The translations under genes were made by a program, and so were the position numbers. From JBBDLF01 sp040879025 (GTDB taxonomy: Bacteria; Pseudomonadota; Gammaproteobacteria; Pseudomonadales; Pseudohongiellaceae), in contig JBBDLF010000012.1 of the NCBI GenBank assembly GCA_040879025.1, positions 67,189 to 131,188 on the forward strand: a stretch of DNA of 64,000 nucleotides. The letters run 5' to 3'. Below the pieces are notes generated by a model, which had not been told where the DNA came from, ran no database searches, and worked only from the letters and a program-made list of their open reading frames with translations. The first letter of the stretch is position 1, and every line of letters begins with the position of its first letter. Positions 1 to 9,416 of the stretch are shown here, piece after piece.

Positions 1-1829
1 TGCATCACAGCCAGGGCCTCTTCCATCCACCGACCCATCGCGCAACGACGCATATCAGCGGCCAGCAGTGTTCCGGTTCCCAGGGGTTTGGTCAGAATCA
101 GTACGTCACCCACCTGCAGCCCCTTTTTGCGCAGCAGTCGGCCGGCGGTACAGCAACCATTGATGCTCAGCCCCATGCCAAGTTCCGTTGACTCACTGGT
201 ATGACCCCCGATCAGGGCGGTTTCATTGTCATTAAGGACATCCACGCAGCCGGTCATCAGTTCGCGAAGCTGTTGCGCCATGATCTTGTCGCCGGCGAAT
301 GGGAGATTGACGATTGCCATTGCCGAATGAGGTTCAGCACCCATGGCATGGATATCTCCCAGGCAGTGGTTGGCGGCAATTCTCGCAAAGAGCCACGGAT
401 CGCTGATGAATGCGCGGAGATAGTCGACGGACTGGACGATGGTATGATCCCCGTCCATCAATATCGCGGCATCCTCGGTTTCAAAGGTAGCGGGAATCAC
501 GTTTTTGCGCTGGTAGAGCGGCAATGTGCTGATGACGCTTGTGAGAGTGGCATCCGGCACCTTTCCACCGCAGCCGCCACAGCGCAGCGCATGCTTTTTC
601 AGCGCAATTTCTTCTTCACCGCGGATCAATCCCGTGGGCAGGGCAAGATCGACTTGCAGCGGGGGCAGGTGATTGTGTTTCCGCACAAAGCCGTTATCAA
701 TCCAGGTCTTGATTGTTCCCACCCAGCGTCCATGCAGCGCCAGGCTGCCTCTCGATGCAATGGCGCCTTTGTCTCCGGTGCTTATCAGTGCCAGGGCGTT
801 TTTTTGCGGAATGTAGCGGGTCAGTTTTTTGCCCAGTGCGAATCGCACCAGGTTTTGTGCCAGGGGTTTGCCGTGGCGCACGGCATAGACTCCGGATTTG
901 GGCCGTGGATAGCCCACTATACTGGCCACATCACCACCGGCAAAAACAAATTCGTGGCTGGTGGACTGCAACGAATCTGTCACTTCAATGAAACCGTCAG
1001 CGGTTGTCTTCAGCCCGCACTTCGCGGGCCACTGCGCCATGCTGGCACCGGTGGCATAGATGATACAGTCCGCCAGAATTTCCTGACCGTTTTCGCAAAT
1101 TACCGCATTCGGCCTGAATTCGAGGACCCGGTGACCGGGATGAAAGGCAATGTCACGTTGGTGCAGGAGACTTTGGGCAATGCGGCGCGCCTTCGGACTA
1201 TGGCTTGCCAACACCTCATCATCCGCGCTGATGATTTGGATTCTCAACGGAGAGCTTTCAGCGTTTTTTATCCCCAGTTCCTGATGAACCCGGTATTGAG
1301 CGGAAAATGCCAGTTCAACCGTTGCCGGACCGCCGCCCACGATGGCGACCGTATAGGGAGCATCCGCCGTTGCCCGGGTTTTGATGTCAGTCAGTATCCT
1401 TTGCCAGTGGTCAATGAACCGGTCGATCGGTTTAATCGCAATGGCGTGTTCGGTCCCGTTTATGCCGTAGACATCGGGGGCCGACCCAATATTAAGTGAC
1501 AGGAAATCAAATTCGAGGGGCGGACGGCCGGTACAATAAACCAGTTTTTTCTCCAGATTGACCTGCCTGACCTCATCACGAATCAGCGTGGCGCCGCAAT
1601 ACTGCGCCAGGGGCCGCAGGTCTATGTGAATGTCATCGAATTTATAGAACCCGGAAATATAGCCTGGAAGCGATCCGGAGTAGGGCGTATGAATGTCACG
1701 CGAAACCAGAGTGACTTGCAGGCCCGGCAGGGGTTTCATGGCCAGATGCATCAGTACTGCCAGATGGCTGTGGCCACCGCCCAGAAGTACCAGGTGTTTG
1801 ACTTTTGGAGAGACTGACAGCTTGTCCAT
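1..1829 (-). CDS. selD: FAD/NAD(P) oxidoreductase fused to selenide, water dikinase (SelD), 3' end cut by the window
   Basis: Reading the minus strand from ATG at 1829 gives an open frame to the window edge, so the C-terminus is missing. Residues 13-22 (LVLLGGGHSH) form an N-terminal FAD Rossmann motif, and a second GGGPA motif lies near residue 160, as in NDH-2-like pyridine nucleotide oxidoreductases. From about residue 405 the chain is SelD: the segment CGGCGGKVP near 416 corresponds to the catalytic Cys-x-x-Lys region, followed by DGDHTIVQSVDYLRAF and IHAMGAEPHSAMAIV. SelD makes selenophosphate from selenide and ATP for selenocysteine or selenouridine. Fusions of this shape are known; the role of the flavoprotein half is unsettled, perhaps reducing selenium to selenide. 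The second Cys of the E. coli GCGCK motif is Gly here. It starts 63 bp after the nhaD stop on the same strand, so co-transcription is plausible. Confidence 0.88.
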   Translation of the reverse strand, partial: MDKLSVSPKVKHLVLLGGGHSHLAVLMHLAMKPLPGLQVTLVSRDIHTPYSGSLPGYISGFYKFDDIHIDLRPLAQYCGATLIRDEVRQVNLEKKLVYCTGRPPLEFDFLSLNIGSAPDVYGINGTEHAIAIKPIDRFIDHWQRILTDIKTRATADAPYTVAIVGGGPATVELAFSAQYRVHQELGIKNAESSPLRIQIISADDEVLASHSPKARRIAQSLLHQRDIAFHPGHRVLEFRPNAVICENGQEILADCIIYATGASMAQWPAKCGLKTTADGFIEVTDSLQSTSHEFVFAGGDVASIVGYPRPKSGVYAVRHGKPLAQNLVRFALGKKLTRYIPQKNALALISTGDKGAIASRGSLALHGRWVGTIKTWIDNGFVRKHNHLPPLQVDLALPTGLIRGEEEIALKKHALRCGGCGGKVPDATLTSVISTLPLYQRKNVIPATFETEDAAILMDGDHTIVQSVDYLRAFISDPWLFARIAANHCLGDIHAMGAEPHSAMAIVNLPFAGDKIMAQQLRELMTGCVDVLNDNETALIGGHTSESTELGMGLSINGCCTAGRLLRKKGLQVGDVLILTKPLGTGTLLAADMRRCAMGRWMEEALAVM

Positions 1830-1892
1830 GTCCGTGTCGACAACAGGCAAAGTGGAAGTCTACCTTACTCGCGGACAAAACCACAGCGGCAT

Positions 1893-3320
1893 TCAGTTGG
1901 GCATCACTCCATTGAAGTTGCTGTTCAGCCACAGGTGAACCAGTATGCTGGCCACGTAACCGGCGGCGATCACCGGAGTCCATTTCAAGTGACCAAAAAA
2001 GGTGTATTTGCCGCGAGCCTGACCCATCAATGCGACGCCGGCCGCTGAGCCTATAGATAACATGCTGCCGCCGACGCCCGCGGTCAGCGTGATCAGCAAC
2101 CATTGCTGAAGGTCCATAACCGGGTTCATTTGCAACACGGCTACCATAACCGGAATATTGTCAACCACTGCCGAAAGTACGCCTACGAGAGAATTGGCCA
2201 GTGTGGGGCCGAGGCCCAAATACAACCATTCGCTTGCCATGCCCAGATAACCGATAAAGCCAAGACCGCCGACGCACATGATCACGCCGAAGAAAAACAA
2301 CAGCGTATCCCATTCAGCGCGCGCCACCTGGCGGAAGCTGTCAAACGCGGTCACGTCACCTACCTGGCCGTATTCCTCCGAATCGTTGGGATGCGGTTTG
2401 TGGGTCACCTTGAGATAGTAGCCATAAAGTTTGAGCGCGCCGAGGCCTGTCATCATGCCCAGGAACGGGGGCAGATGCAGAAAGTTGTGGAAGCATACAG
2501 CGGTCAGTATCGTGCAGCCGAACAGGAACACAATGGCTCCGGCCCCGCGTTTCACCCGCACTGCCTCCTGGGAAATTTCGGGAACTTCACTGGAGACGGC
2601 AAATTGCATGATCGCGGCGGGAATAAGGAAATTGACCAAGGAAGGGATGAACAGTGCAAAGAAGGTAGTGAAGTTCACCAGACCGCTTTGCCACACCATG
2701 AGCGTGGTGATGTCTCCGAACGGGGAGAATGCGCCACCGGCATTGGCTGCGATCACGATATTTATGCAAGCTGTTGAAATAAAGCGAGTGTTGTTCTTGC
2801 CCACGGCCATGACGACGGCGCACATCACCAAAGCCGTTGTCAGGTTGTCTATCATTGGCGATAGAAAAAAACTGACGAAGCCGGTGATCCAGAACAGTTT
2901 TCGATAGCCAAATCCCTTGCTGACAAGGACGGAACGCAGGCCTTCAAAAATGCGCCGCTCGCTCATGGAGTTGACGTAAGTCATGGCGGCCAGCAGAAAC
3001 AGGAACAGTTCAGCGAATTCCACCAGAAATTCTCTCACGGCTTCTTCCACCGTGTGTTCAATACCTTGCTGGGCGTAAACCAGGCCAATCAGTGCCCAGA
3101 TAATTCCCGCGGCCAGTATCACCGGTTTGGATTTGCGCAGGTGCGTGAATTCTTCCGCCACCACAAGCGCATAGGCAAGGACAAATATCAAAATCGACGT
3201 AAACCCGACCCAACTCGAGGTCAATACCAGCAACTCAGGGTTTGCGGAGGCAGCGACGGCGCGGGGAGCAACCGCCAGCAGCAGGGGGAGGGCGAATAAA
3301 GCGGCAATTTTGGACATCAT
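1893..3320 (-). CDS. nhaD: NhaD-family sodium/proton antiporter
   Basis: A 475-residue polytopic inner-membrane protein that exchanges Na+ or Li+ for H+. The diagnostic stretch is the membrane segment with DNLTTALVMCAVVM followed by INIVIAANAGGAFSPFGD and TTLMVWQSG, typical of the NhaD/ArsB superfamily. The open frame extends upstream to 3470, but ATG at 3320 is preferred: a GAGG ribosome-binding site lies just upstream and the protein then begins with a signal-like hydrophobic helix (KIAALFALPLLLAVAPRAVAA), which NhaD proteins commonly carry. The upstream extension is rich in Arg and Pro and looks non-coding. Upstream lies the divergent patatin gene. Downstream is the SelD fusion. Confidence 0.9.
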   Translation of the reverse strand: MMSKIAALFALPLLLAVAPRAVAASANPELLVLTSSWVGFTSILIFVLAYALVVAEEFTHLRKSKPVILAAGIIWALIGLVYAQQGIEHTVEEAVREFLVEFAELFLFLLAAMTYVNSMSERRIFEGLRSVLVSKGFGYRKLFWITGFVSFFLSPMIDNLTTALVMCAVVMAVGKNNTRFISTACINIVIAANAGGAFSPFGDITTLMVWQSGLVNFTTFFALFIPSLVNFLIPAAIMQFAVSSEVPEISQEAVRVKRGAGAIVFLFGCTILTAVCFHNFLHLPPFLGMMTGLGALKLYGYYLKVTHKPHPNDSEEYGQVGDVTAFDSFRQVARAEWDTLLFFFGVIMCVGGLGFIGYLGMASEWLYLGLGPTLANSLVGVLSAVVDNIPVMVAVLQMNPVMDLQQWLLITLTAGVGGSMLSIGSAAGVALMGQARGKYTFFGHLKWTPVIAAGYVASILVHLWLNSNFNGVMPN

Positions 3321-3489
3321 AAGGCCTCGTCGGACCGGGCAGCGAGCGGAAAATAGGCTGTTTTGCTCCGTCTGGCAAGCAAAATTTTTCAGACGCCGGA
3401 GCGCTGGTTGTGGAGCCTCTCGCCGCAGCGGCCTGCAGGGGTTGAAACCGGGTTTGGATTGTACGCTCACCGTCTATATCATTGGTTCT

Positions 3490-4566
3490 ATGACTTCCTT
3501 ATCGATAATGGCGGGAGCACAAGCGCTGCGCCGGCTGAACGAACAAGGGTTTTGCCCTTCGGCGTTTCGGACACTGGTCGGCGCATCAGGGGGTCCCAAG
3601 TGGTTTGTTCTGTACGGCCTGGACAGGTATCTGTTCGGGGAGTTCTTTGCCGGTCGCGGTGAACCGCTCGACACTCTGGGTTCTTCCGCGGGGGCCTGGC
3701 GTATGAGTTGCCTCGCCCGGGCGAATCCCGTGGGAGCGATTGACAGACTCGCGGCGCTGTACAGCAACGAGCGATATTCAACCCGGCCTGACGCCGTTGA
3801 GGTGACGGAAAAGGCCCGCCATATGCTGGAGGAAGTTCTGGGTACTCACGGAAGCGCCGAGATTGTCGCCAACAAGATCATTCGTTCACATTTTGTGGCA
3901 GCACGCTGCCGCGGGCCCATGTCTTCCCGCAGTCAATGGATACTGGGTACGGGTTTGTTTTCGGCGGCCCTGGCTAACATCGCCGATCGACGATTGATTT
4001 CGACCTGTTTTGAACGGACGATATTTGATAACTGCGACGGTCCCAGCCCATTTGCCGATTTCAATGACCTGTCCACCGCTGAGGCCAAGTTGACGGTTGA
4101 CAACCTGCCCGATGTTTTGATTGCCAGCGGATCGATTCCCTTCGCGCTCAGTGGAGTAAGGAATATTGAAGGTGCGAAACCAGGACTCTATCTCGATGGG
4201 GGAATTACCGATTATCACTTCGACTGGCCTTTCAGTCGCAATGAGGACCTTGTCTTGTACCCCCATTTTTACAACCACGTCATACCCGGCTGGTTTGACA
4301 AACACCTTCCCTGGCGGCGGGCTCGCGGCGGGAATTTTTCCAATGTCGTGGTGGTGGCCCCTACACGGGATTTTGTCCGCAGCCTGCCTTACGGTAAAAT
4401 TCCAGACCGACGTGATTTCAGGACGCTGGATTTTTCCGCGCGCCGGTCGTACTGGCAGGCAGTACTGAAAGAAAGTGCGCGCCTGGCCGATGACTTTGCA
4501 CATCTGGTGGAAACCGGCGATGGCATTGAACGCATACAGCCGTTTGCAGAAGAGAAAAAGGAGTAA
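3490..4566 (+). CDS. Patatin-like phospholipase family protein
   Basis: A predicted serine lipid acyl hydrolase of 358 residues from ATG 3490. The nucleophile elbow GSSAG is at residues 64-68, with an oxyanion-type glycine segment GASGG at 31-35 that also fits the pattern. The catalytic Asp is in LYLDGGITD near residue 236, the DGG/DGA motif of patatins. No signal peptide is evident, so it is probably cytoplasmic. The open frame runs upstream to 3310, but that part overlaps the promoter region of divergent nhaD and has no family resemblance. The stop is 1 bp before the GTG of the thioesterase gene, so the two are probably co-translated. The substrate is not predictable. Confidence 0.8.
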   Translation: MTSLSIMAGAQALRRLNEQGFCPSAFRTLVGASGGPKWFVLYGLDRYLFGEFFAGRGEPLDTLGSSAGAWRMSCLARANPVGAIDRLAALYSNERYSTRPDAVEVTEKARHMLEEVLGTHGSAEIVANKIIRSHFVAARCRGPMSSRSQWILGTGLFSAALANIADRRLISTCFERTIFDNCDGPSPFADFNDLSTAEAKLTVDNLPDVLIASGSIPFALSGVRNIEGAKPGLYLDGGITDYHFDWPFSRNEDLVLYPHFYNHVIPGWFDKHLPWRRARGGNFSNVVVVAPTRDFVRSLPYGKIPDRRDFRTLDFSARRSYWQAVLKESARLADDFAHLVETGDGIERIQPFAEEKKE

Positions 4567-4567
4567 C

Positions 4568-5005
4568 GTGGCGGTGAATCAAAGTGAATTTGACATACCG
4601 GATCATTACCGGCATTGGGAAGGCGATACCGCGGAGGATTATCTTGGCCCCTTTTTCTTCTATATGAAAGCTGAAACCGCCTGTACCGCCTTTCGGGTTG
4701 ACGCCCGTCACTGCAATGCGCATCAGTCATTGCACGGTGGCATTCTTATGGCTTTCGCCGACTATACGCTTTGCATTGCCGCCAATGGAGGTCAGCACGA
4801 CAGCGTGGTGACGGTCACCTGCAATAATGAATTCATGGCGCCGGCTTATGCCAATGATCTGGTGACGGGGCGAGGGGAGGTTATCAAGCGTGGTGGTTCG
4901 CTGATTTTTACTCGTTGCCAACTAAAAGCAAGGGATCAGGTGATCCTGACAGCCAGCGGCGTGATCAAACGTTTGCGCGGCCAAACCCCGAGCGTAACCG
5001 ACTGA
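4568..5005 (+). CDS. PaaI-type hotdog-fold thioesterase
   Basis: A 145-residue protein with the hotdog thioesterase signature NAHQSLHGGILMAFAD at residues 50-65, typical of acyl-CoA thioesterases of the PaaI/YbgC superfamily. The GTG start at 4568 follows an AAAAAGGAG ribosome-binding site and the patatin stop codon by one base. The frame is open further upstream inside the patatin gene but has no signal there. It probably hydrolyses an acyl-CoA. Pairing with a patatin-like hydrolase suggests lipid turnover, which is inference only. It converges on the amidohydrolase gene with a 5-bp gap. Confidence 0.85.
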   Translation: MAVNQSEFDIPDHYRHWEGDTAEDYLGPFFFYMKAETACTAFRVDARHCNAHQSLHGGILMAFADYTLCIAANGGQHDSVVTVTCNNEFMAPAYANDLVTGRGEVIKRGGSLIFTRCQLKARDQVILTASGVIKRLRGQTPSVTD

Positions 5006-5010
5006 CTACC

Positions 5011-6033
5011 TCACAGTCGGTAAACCTTTTCCGCGGTGCCGAAAAACATGGCGTGCTTTTCAGCGTTGCTGAAATCCTTTACCAGTTTTTTGAATCCGTT
5101 CCACAAGACGTGATAGGAGAGCGACAGCCGGTCCACGGGGAAATTGCTCTCAAACATGCATCGCTCCGGGCCGAAACATTCAATCGCATGCAGGTAATAG
5201 TTTTTTTGCCTGGCGACAAACTCATCGGAGGTCGGTGGTCTTGTGTTTCCATCCCAGCCAAAACCGTTATCAGGCATGGCCAGCCCTCCCAGTTTCGCAT
5301 ACACGTTTTCGCAGCGGGCGATCGCGGCAATGTCCTGTTTCCACTGTTGGAAAATCTCGTCGCGGCGATCTCGATAGCGTCCTACTCCCAATGGGGTGCC
5401 GAAATGATCAAGGACCATGGTGCATTCGGGAACCGCCTGGGCCAGGTCGCAAAAGTCTGTATTCTGGTGATGATAGTGCCAGGTATCATACGTGAGACTC
5501 TGCTTCGCCAGCAGTTCCAATCCTTTCCGGAAGGCTTCGTTCTGGTAGAGTCCCACAGGTGACTGATAGCGAATCAGCAATGCATCCGGGTCTCTGTCAA
5601 ACGCACCGGAATGCCGTATGCCGCGCAGCAGTCCGCCGCAGTTCGATTTGTGCAGTTCGAGCAATTGCAGCAACTTGTCATCAGTGCCTGCCAGTGTCAG
5701 GTCGGCATGGGCCACGATGCCCGCGATTGGCGGCCGGCCGGGCCCTCCTTCCACACTCTGCCGCGCTACTTCGGCGATACAAGCGGTTTCGCCCGCGGGG
5801 AACAAGTGTTCCGGCCCCGAGCGATGATAAAAAGCCCGGCACTCCACAAACAGCGTTTTGGCAATGTTATGCCCGGAGCTCGTGTCGGACCACAGATCAT
5901 GCAACAGGTAGTCACGATTGAAACGCTTTTTCCAGAGATGGTGGTGAGGATCAATAATGGGCCGTTCGGGTTCAATGATTTCCTCTTTAACCTGCGCCAG
6001 CCACTGATCCGAGCCCGGGGTCAATTTATTCAC
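5011..6033 (-). CDS. Amidohydrolase family protein (TIM-barrel metal hydrolase, Amidohydro_2)
   Basis: A 340-residue protein starting at GTG 6033 behind a strong purine-rich site (AAAGGAAGGA, spacing about 7). The metal-binding motif is near the N-terminus at residues 28-34 (DPHHHLW), and late motifs VLDHFGTPLG and MFESNFPVDR resemble the predicted TIM-barrel dicarboxylate/lactone hydrolases such as LigI and fuconolactonase. It probably hydrolyses a lactone or amide of an organic acid. No neighbour specifies the substrate. Its 5' end faces the symporter gene divergently across about 200 bp, a common arrangement for a transporter and its catabolic enzyme. Confidence 0.82.
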   Translation of the reverse strand: MNKLTPGSDQWLAQVKEEIIEPERPIIDPHHHLWKKRFNRDYLLHDLWSDTSSGHNIAKTLFVECRAFYHRSGPEHLFPAGETACIAEVARQSVEGGPGRPPIAGIVAHADLTLAGTDDKLLQLLELHKSNCGGLLRGIRHSGAFDRDPDALLIRYQSPVGLYQNEAFRKGLELLAKQSLTYDTWHYHHQNTDFCDLAQAVPECTMVLDHFGTPLGVGRYRDRRDEIFQQWKQDIAAIARCENVYAKLGGLAMPDNGFGWDGNTRPPTSDEFVARQKNYYLHAIECFGPERCMFESNFPVDRLSLSYHVLWNGFKKLVKDFSNAEKHAMFFGTAEKVYRL

Positions 6034-6239
6034 ACTGGTATCCTTCCTTTGCTACGCCCTCGACGATTTCGACACGCCATGCTTCCAGGCGACAGCGGGA
6101 CGTTAGCACCCATGGACCCGCTTGTGAAGTCAGCGGTTCTTTCTGCCTGCGCCCCGACCGGGCCATGACTGCGCAGATCACATAGTGTAGTATGAGCCGC
6201 ACACAACAAGGTGTCGAAGGCCCTGGTCAAGGGGGGTGT

Positions 6240-7805
6240 GTGGACGAGACGGCGCTTATAGCAACAGTTGTTATCGTGCTTTACCTTGCGGCGTTTACGT
6301 TTATAGGTATTGCGCTAAACCGCAGAATCACGAGTTCCGAAGAGTGGGCCACCGGCAGTTCCACGATGGGGATCTGGATGCTGGCCGCGGGTGTGGCGGG
6401 CACTCGCATCGGTGGCGCCGGTACCTACGGAGTTGCCGGAGACGTGGTTACCAGCGGCATCGGCAACTTGTGGTACAGCGTCAATTCATTTGCCGCACTG
6501 GCCCTGGTCGGAATCTTTTTCGCAGTACCCTATCGGCGCCTGCGCCTGTCCAGTGCCGGACAGGTATTCGACCGGCGTTTTGAATCCCGGCGTTGCCAGT
6601 GGCTGGCCAGTCTCTGTGTCCAGACCGAATATCTGATAATCAATATTATTGAACCCTTTGTGATCGGCTCCATCGTGAGCGGTGTTACTGGCTTGCCGTT
6701 TGTCTATTGTGTCTATATCGGCGGCATCGTTATCCTGACATTCACCGCTACCGGCGGTCTTCGCGGCACCGGGATCACCAATATCATACACTGCACTGTG
6801 ACCATCGTCGGACTGGCGCTGGTAGGATATTTCGCCATGCGCGCGATGGGAGGCTGGGACCAGATGATGTCGCTCGCCGACGCCAGGCTCGTTGACAGCG
6901 GGCAGGATCAGGCTTCGTGGTGGAGTTTCACCGGCATTGGATGGGCCAGCATCATCGCGCTGTTTTTCTCGGCGACCCTGCATACGCCCGCGGCATCGGT
7001 TTATGTCAATTACTCGACTTCCGCACGCAAGGAAAGCCTGCTATTGCCGGGTTTCCTGATTGCCGGCGGAGTGGCCGCAATCATGCCGTTGCTGGCAGGC
7101 TTTATTGGTATTGGCACACTGGCTGAATATGGTCTGGAAAGTGGCCTGAGCAGTTACCGTAATATCACGCAACTGGCTACCGACGTGGGTCCGGTTATTG
7201 GAGGAATCGCACTGGCGGCGATTCTCGGTGCATTGATCTCATCCGGCGCGCCTATTCTGTTGGGAAGCGCGACGTTGTTGGTCAATGACTGGATACCGGG
7301 ATCAAAGCATTTTTCACCGGAGAAAAAGCTTCGCTTTTATAAAATTACCACGGTCATCTATGGTCTGGTCGCCACCACCATCGCCTGGCTCGCGGACATC
7401 ACTTCGGTGCTGCAACTGCTGTTGCTGGGCTTTGCCATGGTAGTACCTCCTGCCATCGCGATCGCGTACATTTTCTACTGGAAAAAAACCACCGAACGTG
7501 CCGCTTTCTGGGGCATGCTTATCGGCTATGGTGGCGGTCTGGCGCACTGGGGGCTCAATACGCTCTACGAGGGTGCGGAAAACGCGAACGCCGGTGGTTT
7601 TGCCCAATTCTGGTATGAACTGTGTCAGTCTCTCGGTGAATGGCGCGATCCCACTTTTGCGGCAACGCTGTTGCCGCTGATAGTGATTCCAATCATGGTG
7701 TGGCTGGAGCCGGACACTGACGAAAAAGAGCTGGCCGACGATTTCTATGCGACGCTGAAAGGCCACAGGGAACCGGGTGAACAGGTCCCGCAGGCGGCCG
7801 TCTAG
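6240..7805 (+). CDS. Sodium:solute symporter (SSS) family transporter
   Basis: An inner-membrane transporter of about 521 residues with many hydrophobic helices; it would import a solute with Na+. The family pattern shows in WMLAAGVAGTRIGGAGTYGVAGD, in YLIINIIEPFVIGSIVSG and in the long core helices with GLRGTGITNIIH. Two starts are possible: ATG 6192 has no recognisable ribosome-binding site, whereas GTG 6240 follows AAGGGG by five bases and puts the start right before the first helix, so I use GTG. The divergent amidohydrolase may process its substrate. With NhaD nearby, sodium cycling is a recurring theme, although this is only suggestive. Confidence 0.85.
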   Translation: MDETALIATVVIVLYLAAFTFIGIALNRRITSSEEWATGSSTMGIWMLAAGVAGTRIGGAGTYGVAGDVVTSGIGNLWYSVNSFAALALVGIFFAVPYRRLRLSSAGQVFDRRFESRRCQWLASLCVQTEYLIINIIEPFVIGSIVSGVTGLPFVYCVYIGGIVILTFTATGGLRGTGITNIIHCTVTIVGLALVGYFAMRAMGGWDQMMSLADARLVDSGQDQASWWSFTGIGWASIIALFFSATLHTPAASVYVNYSTSARKESLLLPGFLIAGGVAAIMPLLAGFIGIGTLAEYGLESGLSSYRNITQLATDVGPVIGGIALAAILGALISSGAPILLGSATLLVNDWIPGSKHFSPEKKLRFYKITTVIYGLVATTIAWLADITSVLQLLLLGFAMVVPPAIAIAYIFYWKKTTERAAFWGMLIGYGGGLAHWGLNTLYEGAENANAGGFAQFWYELCQSLGEWRDPTFAATLLPLIVIPIMVWLEPDTDEKELADDFYATLKGHREPGEQVPQAAV

Positions 7806-7866
7806 TGTCCTGTCCGGTTAATTCGCGTCAGGGGCTCCCGGAGGGCGCGCCGTAATCCGCGGGCGT

Positions 7867-8616
7867 TCACACAGGAAGTTTTTTGCTGAGGTGGATTTTT
7901 TGCGATTCCTTTTTCTTTTTGCGGAGCCGGATATTCAATAACTCGACGCCGACGGAAAACGCCATGGCAAAATAAATATAGCCTTTGGGTACATGAACTT
8001 CGAAGCCTTCAATAACGAGCGTAAACCCGATCAGAAGCAGGAATGAAAGCGCCAGCATTTTGATGGTGGGGTTCTCGTCGACAAAGCGGCCGATAGCATT
8101 CGCCGCCAGCAGCATGACTATAACCGAGGTAACGATAGCAATGACCATAATAGAGACATGGTCGACCAGTCCGACCGCCGTGATTACTGAATCCAGGGAG
8201 AAGACGAGATCGAGAGCGGCGATTTGCGCCATTACACTGAAAAAGCTGCGTGTCTTTCCCGGGGTTTGACCTTCGCCGTCAATCTCAAAACTATCGTGTA
8301 TTTCCCTGGTGGATTTGCCAAGGAGAAACAATCCGCCAACGATCAGAATAATGTCACGTCCGGAGATCTGATGACCCAACACTGAAAACCAGGGCTCTAC
8401 CAGACCCATCACCCAGACGATGGCGAACAACAAGGCTAGGCGAGCTAACATGGCAAGCCCCAGTCCCAGCTTCCGCGCCTTGTCACGTTGGTGTTCCGGC
8501 AGCCTGCCGACCAGAATCGAAATGAAGATAATATTATCTATACCCAGAACGATTTCCAGGGCGATCAGGGTGCCCAGTGCCACCCAGGCTTCGGGGGTTG
8601 CAATCCACTCAAACAT
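7867..8616 (-). CDS. TerC family integral membrane protein
   Basis: A 249-residue membrane protein of the TerC/Alx family. Family hallmarks are the acidic residues inside membrane helices: EIVLGIDNIIFISILVGRLP near residues 21-36 and LDLVFSLDSVITAVG near 130-145. The C-terminus is a lysine-rich cytoplasmic tail (RKKKKESQKIHLSKK). Relatives are linked to metal-ion (manganese) export and to tellurite resistance; no ter operon is present, so the name does not imply tellurite here. ATG 8616 is preceded by GGAAG at a normal distance. It converges with the symporter gene; 61 bp separate the stops. Confidence 0.88.
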   Translation of the reverse strand: MFEWIATPEAWVALGTLIALEIVLGIDNIIFISILVGRLPEHQRDKARKLGLGLAMLARLALLFAIVWVMGLVEPWFSVLGHQISGRDIILIVGGLFLLGKSTREIHDSFEIDGEGQTPGKTRSFFSVMAQIAALDLVFSLDSVITAVGLVDHVSIMVIAIVTSVIVMLLAANAIGRFVDENPTIKMLALSFLLLIGFTLVIEGFEVHVPKGYIYFAMAFSVGVELLNIRLRKKKKESQKIHLSKKLPV

Positions 8617-8743
8617 AGGTTTCTTCCAGGCATCGGGTTGATGTATCAGTAGTTCACGCCATGATATTGTATTTTGCGTTACACTTTGGAATCAATGGCG
8701 GCCCTTGGGGCGCTCTGAACCAGGCAAGCAGGCAATACAGTTG

Positions 8744-9211
8744 ATGACGCTGAGATTCGAATACCTGGCCGACAGACCCGAAGACGTGCCTGAGGTGATT
8801 AATTGGTGGTATACAGTCTGGGCCGACCGAATGGACGGTTCGATCGACAGCCTGGTTGCCAGGCTGAGGTCAAGTCTCAGCAGCAAGAGCCTGCCGGTGA
8901 ATATTGTCGCCACGCTGGATGGCAGGATGGTTGGCACGGCGGCACTGAAGGCGCACGAAATGCAAGACGTGTTTCCCGGACTGAGGTACTGGCTCGGTAG
9001 CGTGTACGTCGCGCCGGAGTATCGGGGGAACGGCATTGCCACCGCGATGACGAGCCGGATTGTTGAATTGGCCGGGGAAAGAAATCTGCCACAACTCCAC
9101 CTGCAGACCGAAAATATCGACGGCGGGCTCTACGCCCGGTTAGGCTGGGAACCGCTGGAGCGTGTGGTGTACAAAGGTACGGATACATTATTAATGGTAA
9201 AGACTCTGTGA
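8744..9211 (+). CDS. GNAT family N-acetyltransferase
   Basis: About 155 residues. The acetyl-CoA-binding motif A is visible as VYVAPEYRGNGIATAM around residue 92, and the C-terminal part YARLGWEPLERVVY is typical of the fold. The open frame begins at 8705, but ATG 8744 puts the first beta strand (MTLRFEYLADRPEDV) at the N-terminus. Neither start has a convincing ribosome-binding site. The substrate is unknown. It lies upstream of another GNAT gene but is not closely spaced to it. Confidence 0.82.
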   Translation: MTLRFEYLADRPEDVPEVINWWYTVWADRMDGSIDSLVARLRSSLSSKSLPVNIVATLDGRMVGTAALKAHEMQDVFPGLRYWLGSVYVAPEYRGNGIATAMTSRIVELAGERNLPQLHLQTENIDGGLYARLGWEPLERVVYKGTDTLLMVKTL

Positions 9212-9416
9212 CGGCATCACGCCGTTCAATGAAACAATAACCGAAAGTCCTCATGGTTCATGGGCAGGAAATGGATCAAGTCACGGACGAGCCACGTTGC
9301 CCAGGCCGGATGGGCAACGGTGTCGTGCGTGGTGGCACTGAACGATGATTCGGCGCTGGACAACCCGGTCTGTTCTCGTCAACATATCAGTTGGTACCGG
9401 CTGGAGGCCATTGCCA

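Noticed and set aside
201..1499. 432-residue open frame on the plus strand
   Set aside because: It lies opposite the SelD fusion, whose minus-strand translation has clear FAD and SelD motifs. The plus-strand frame shows no domain.
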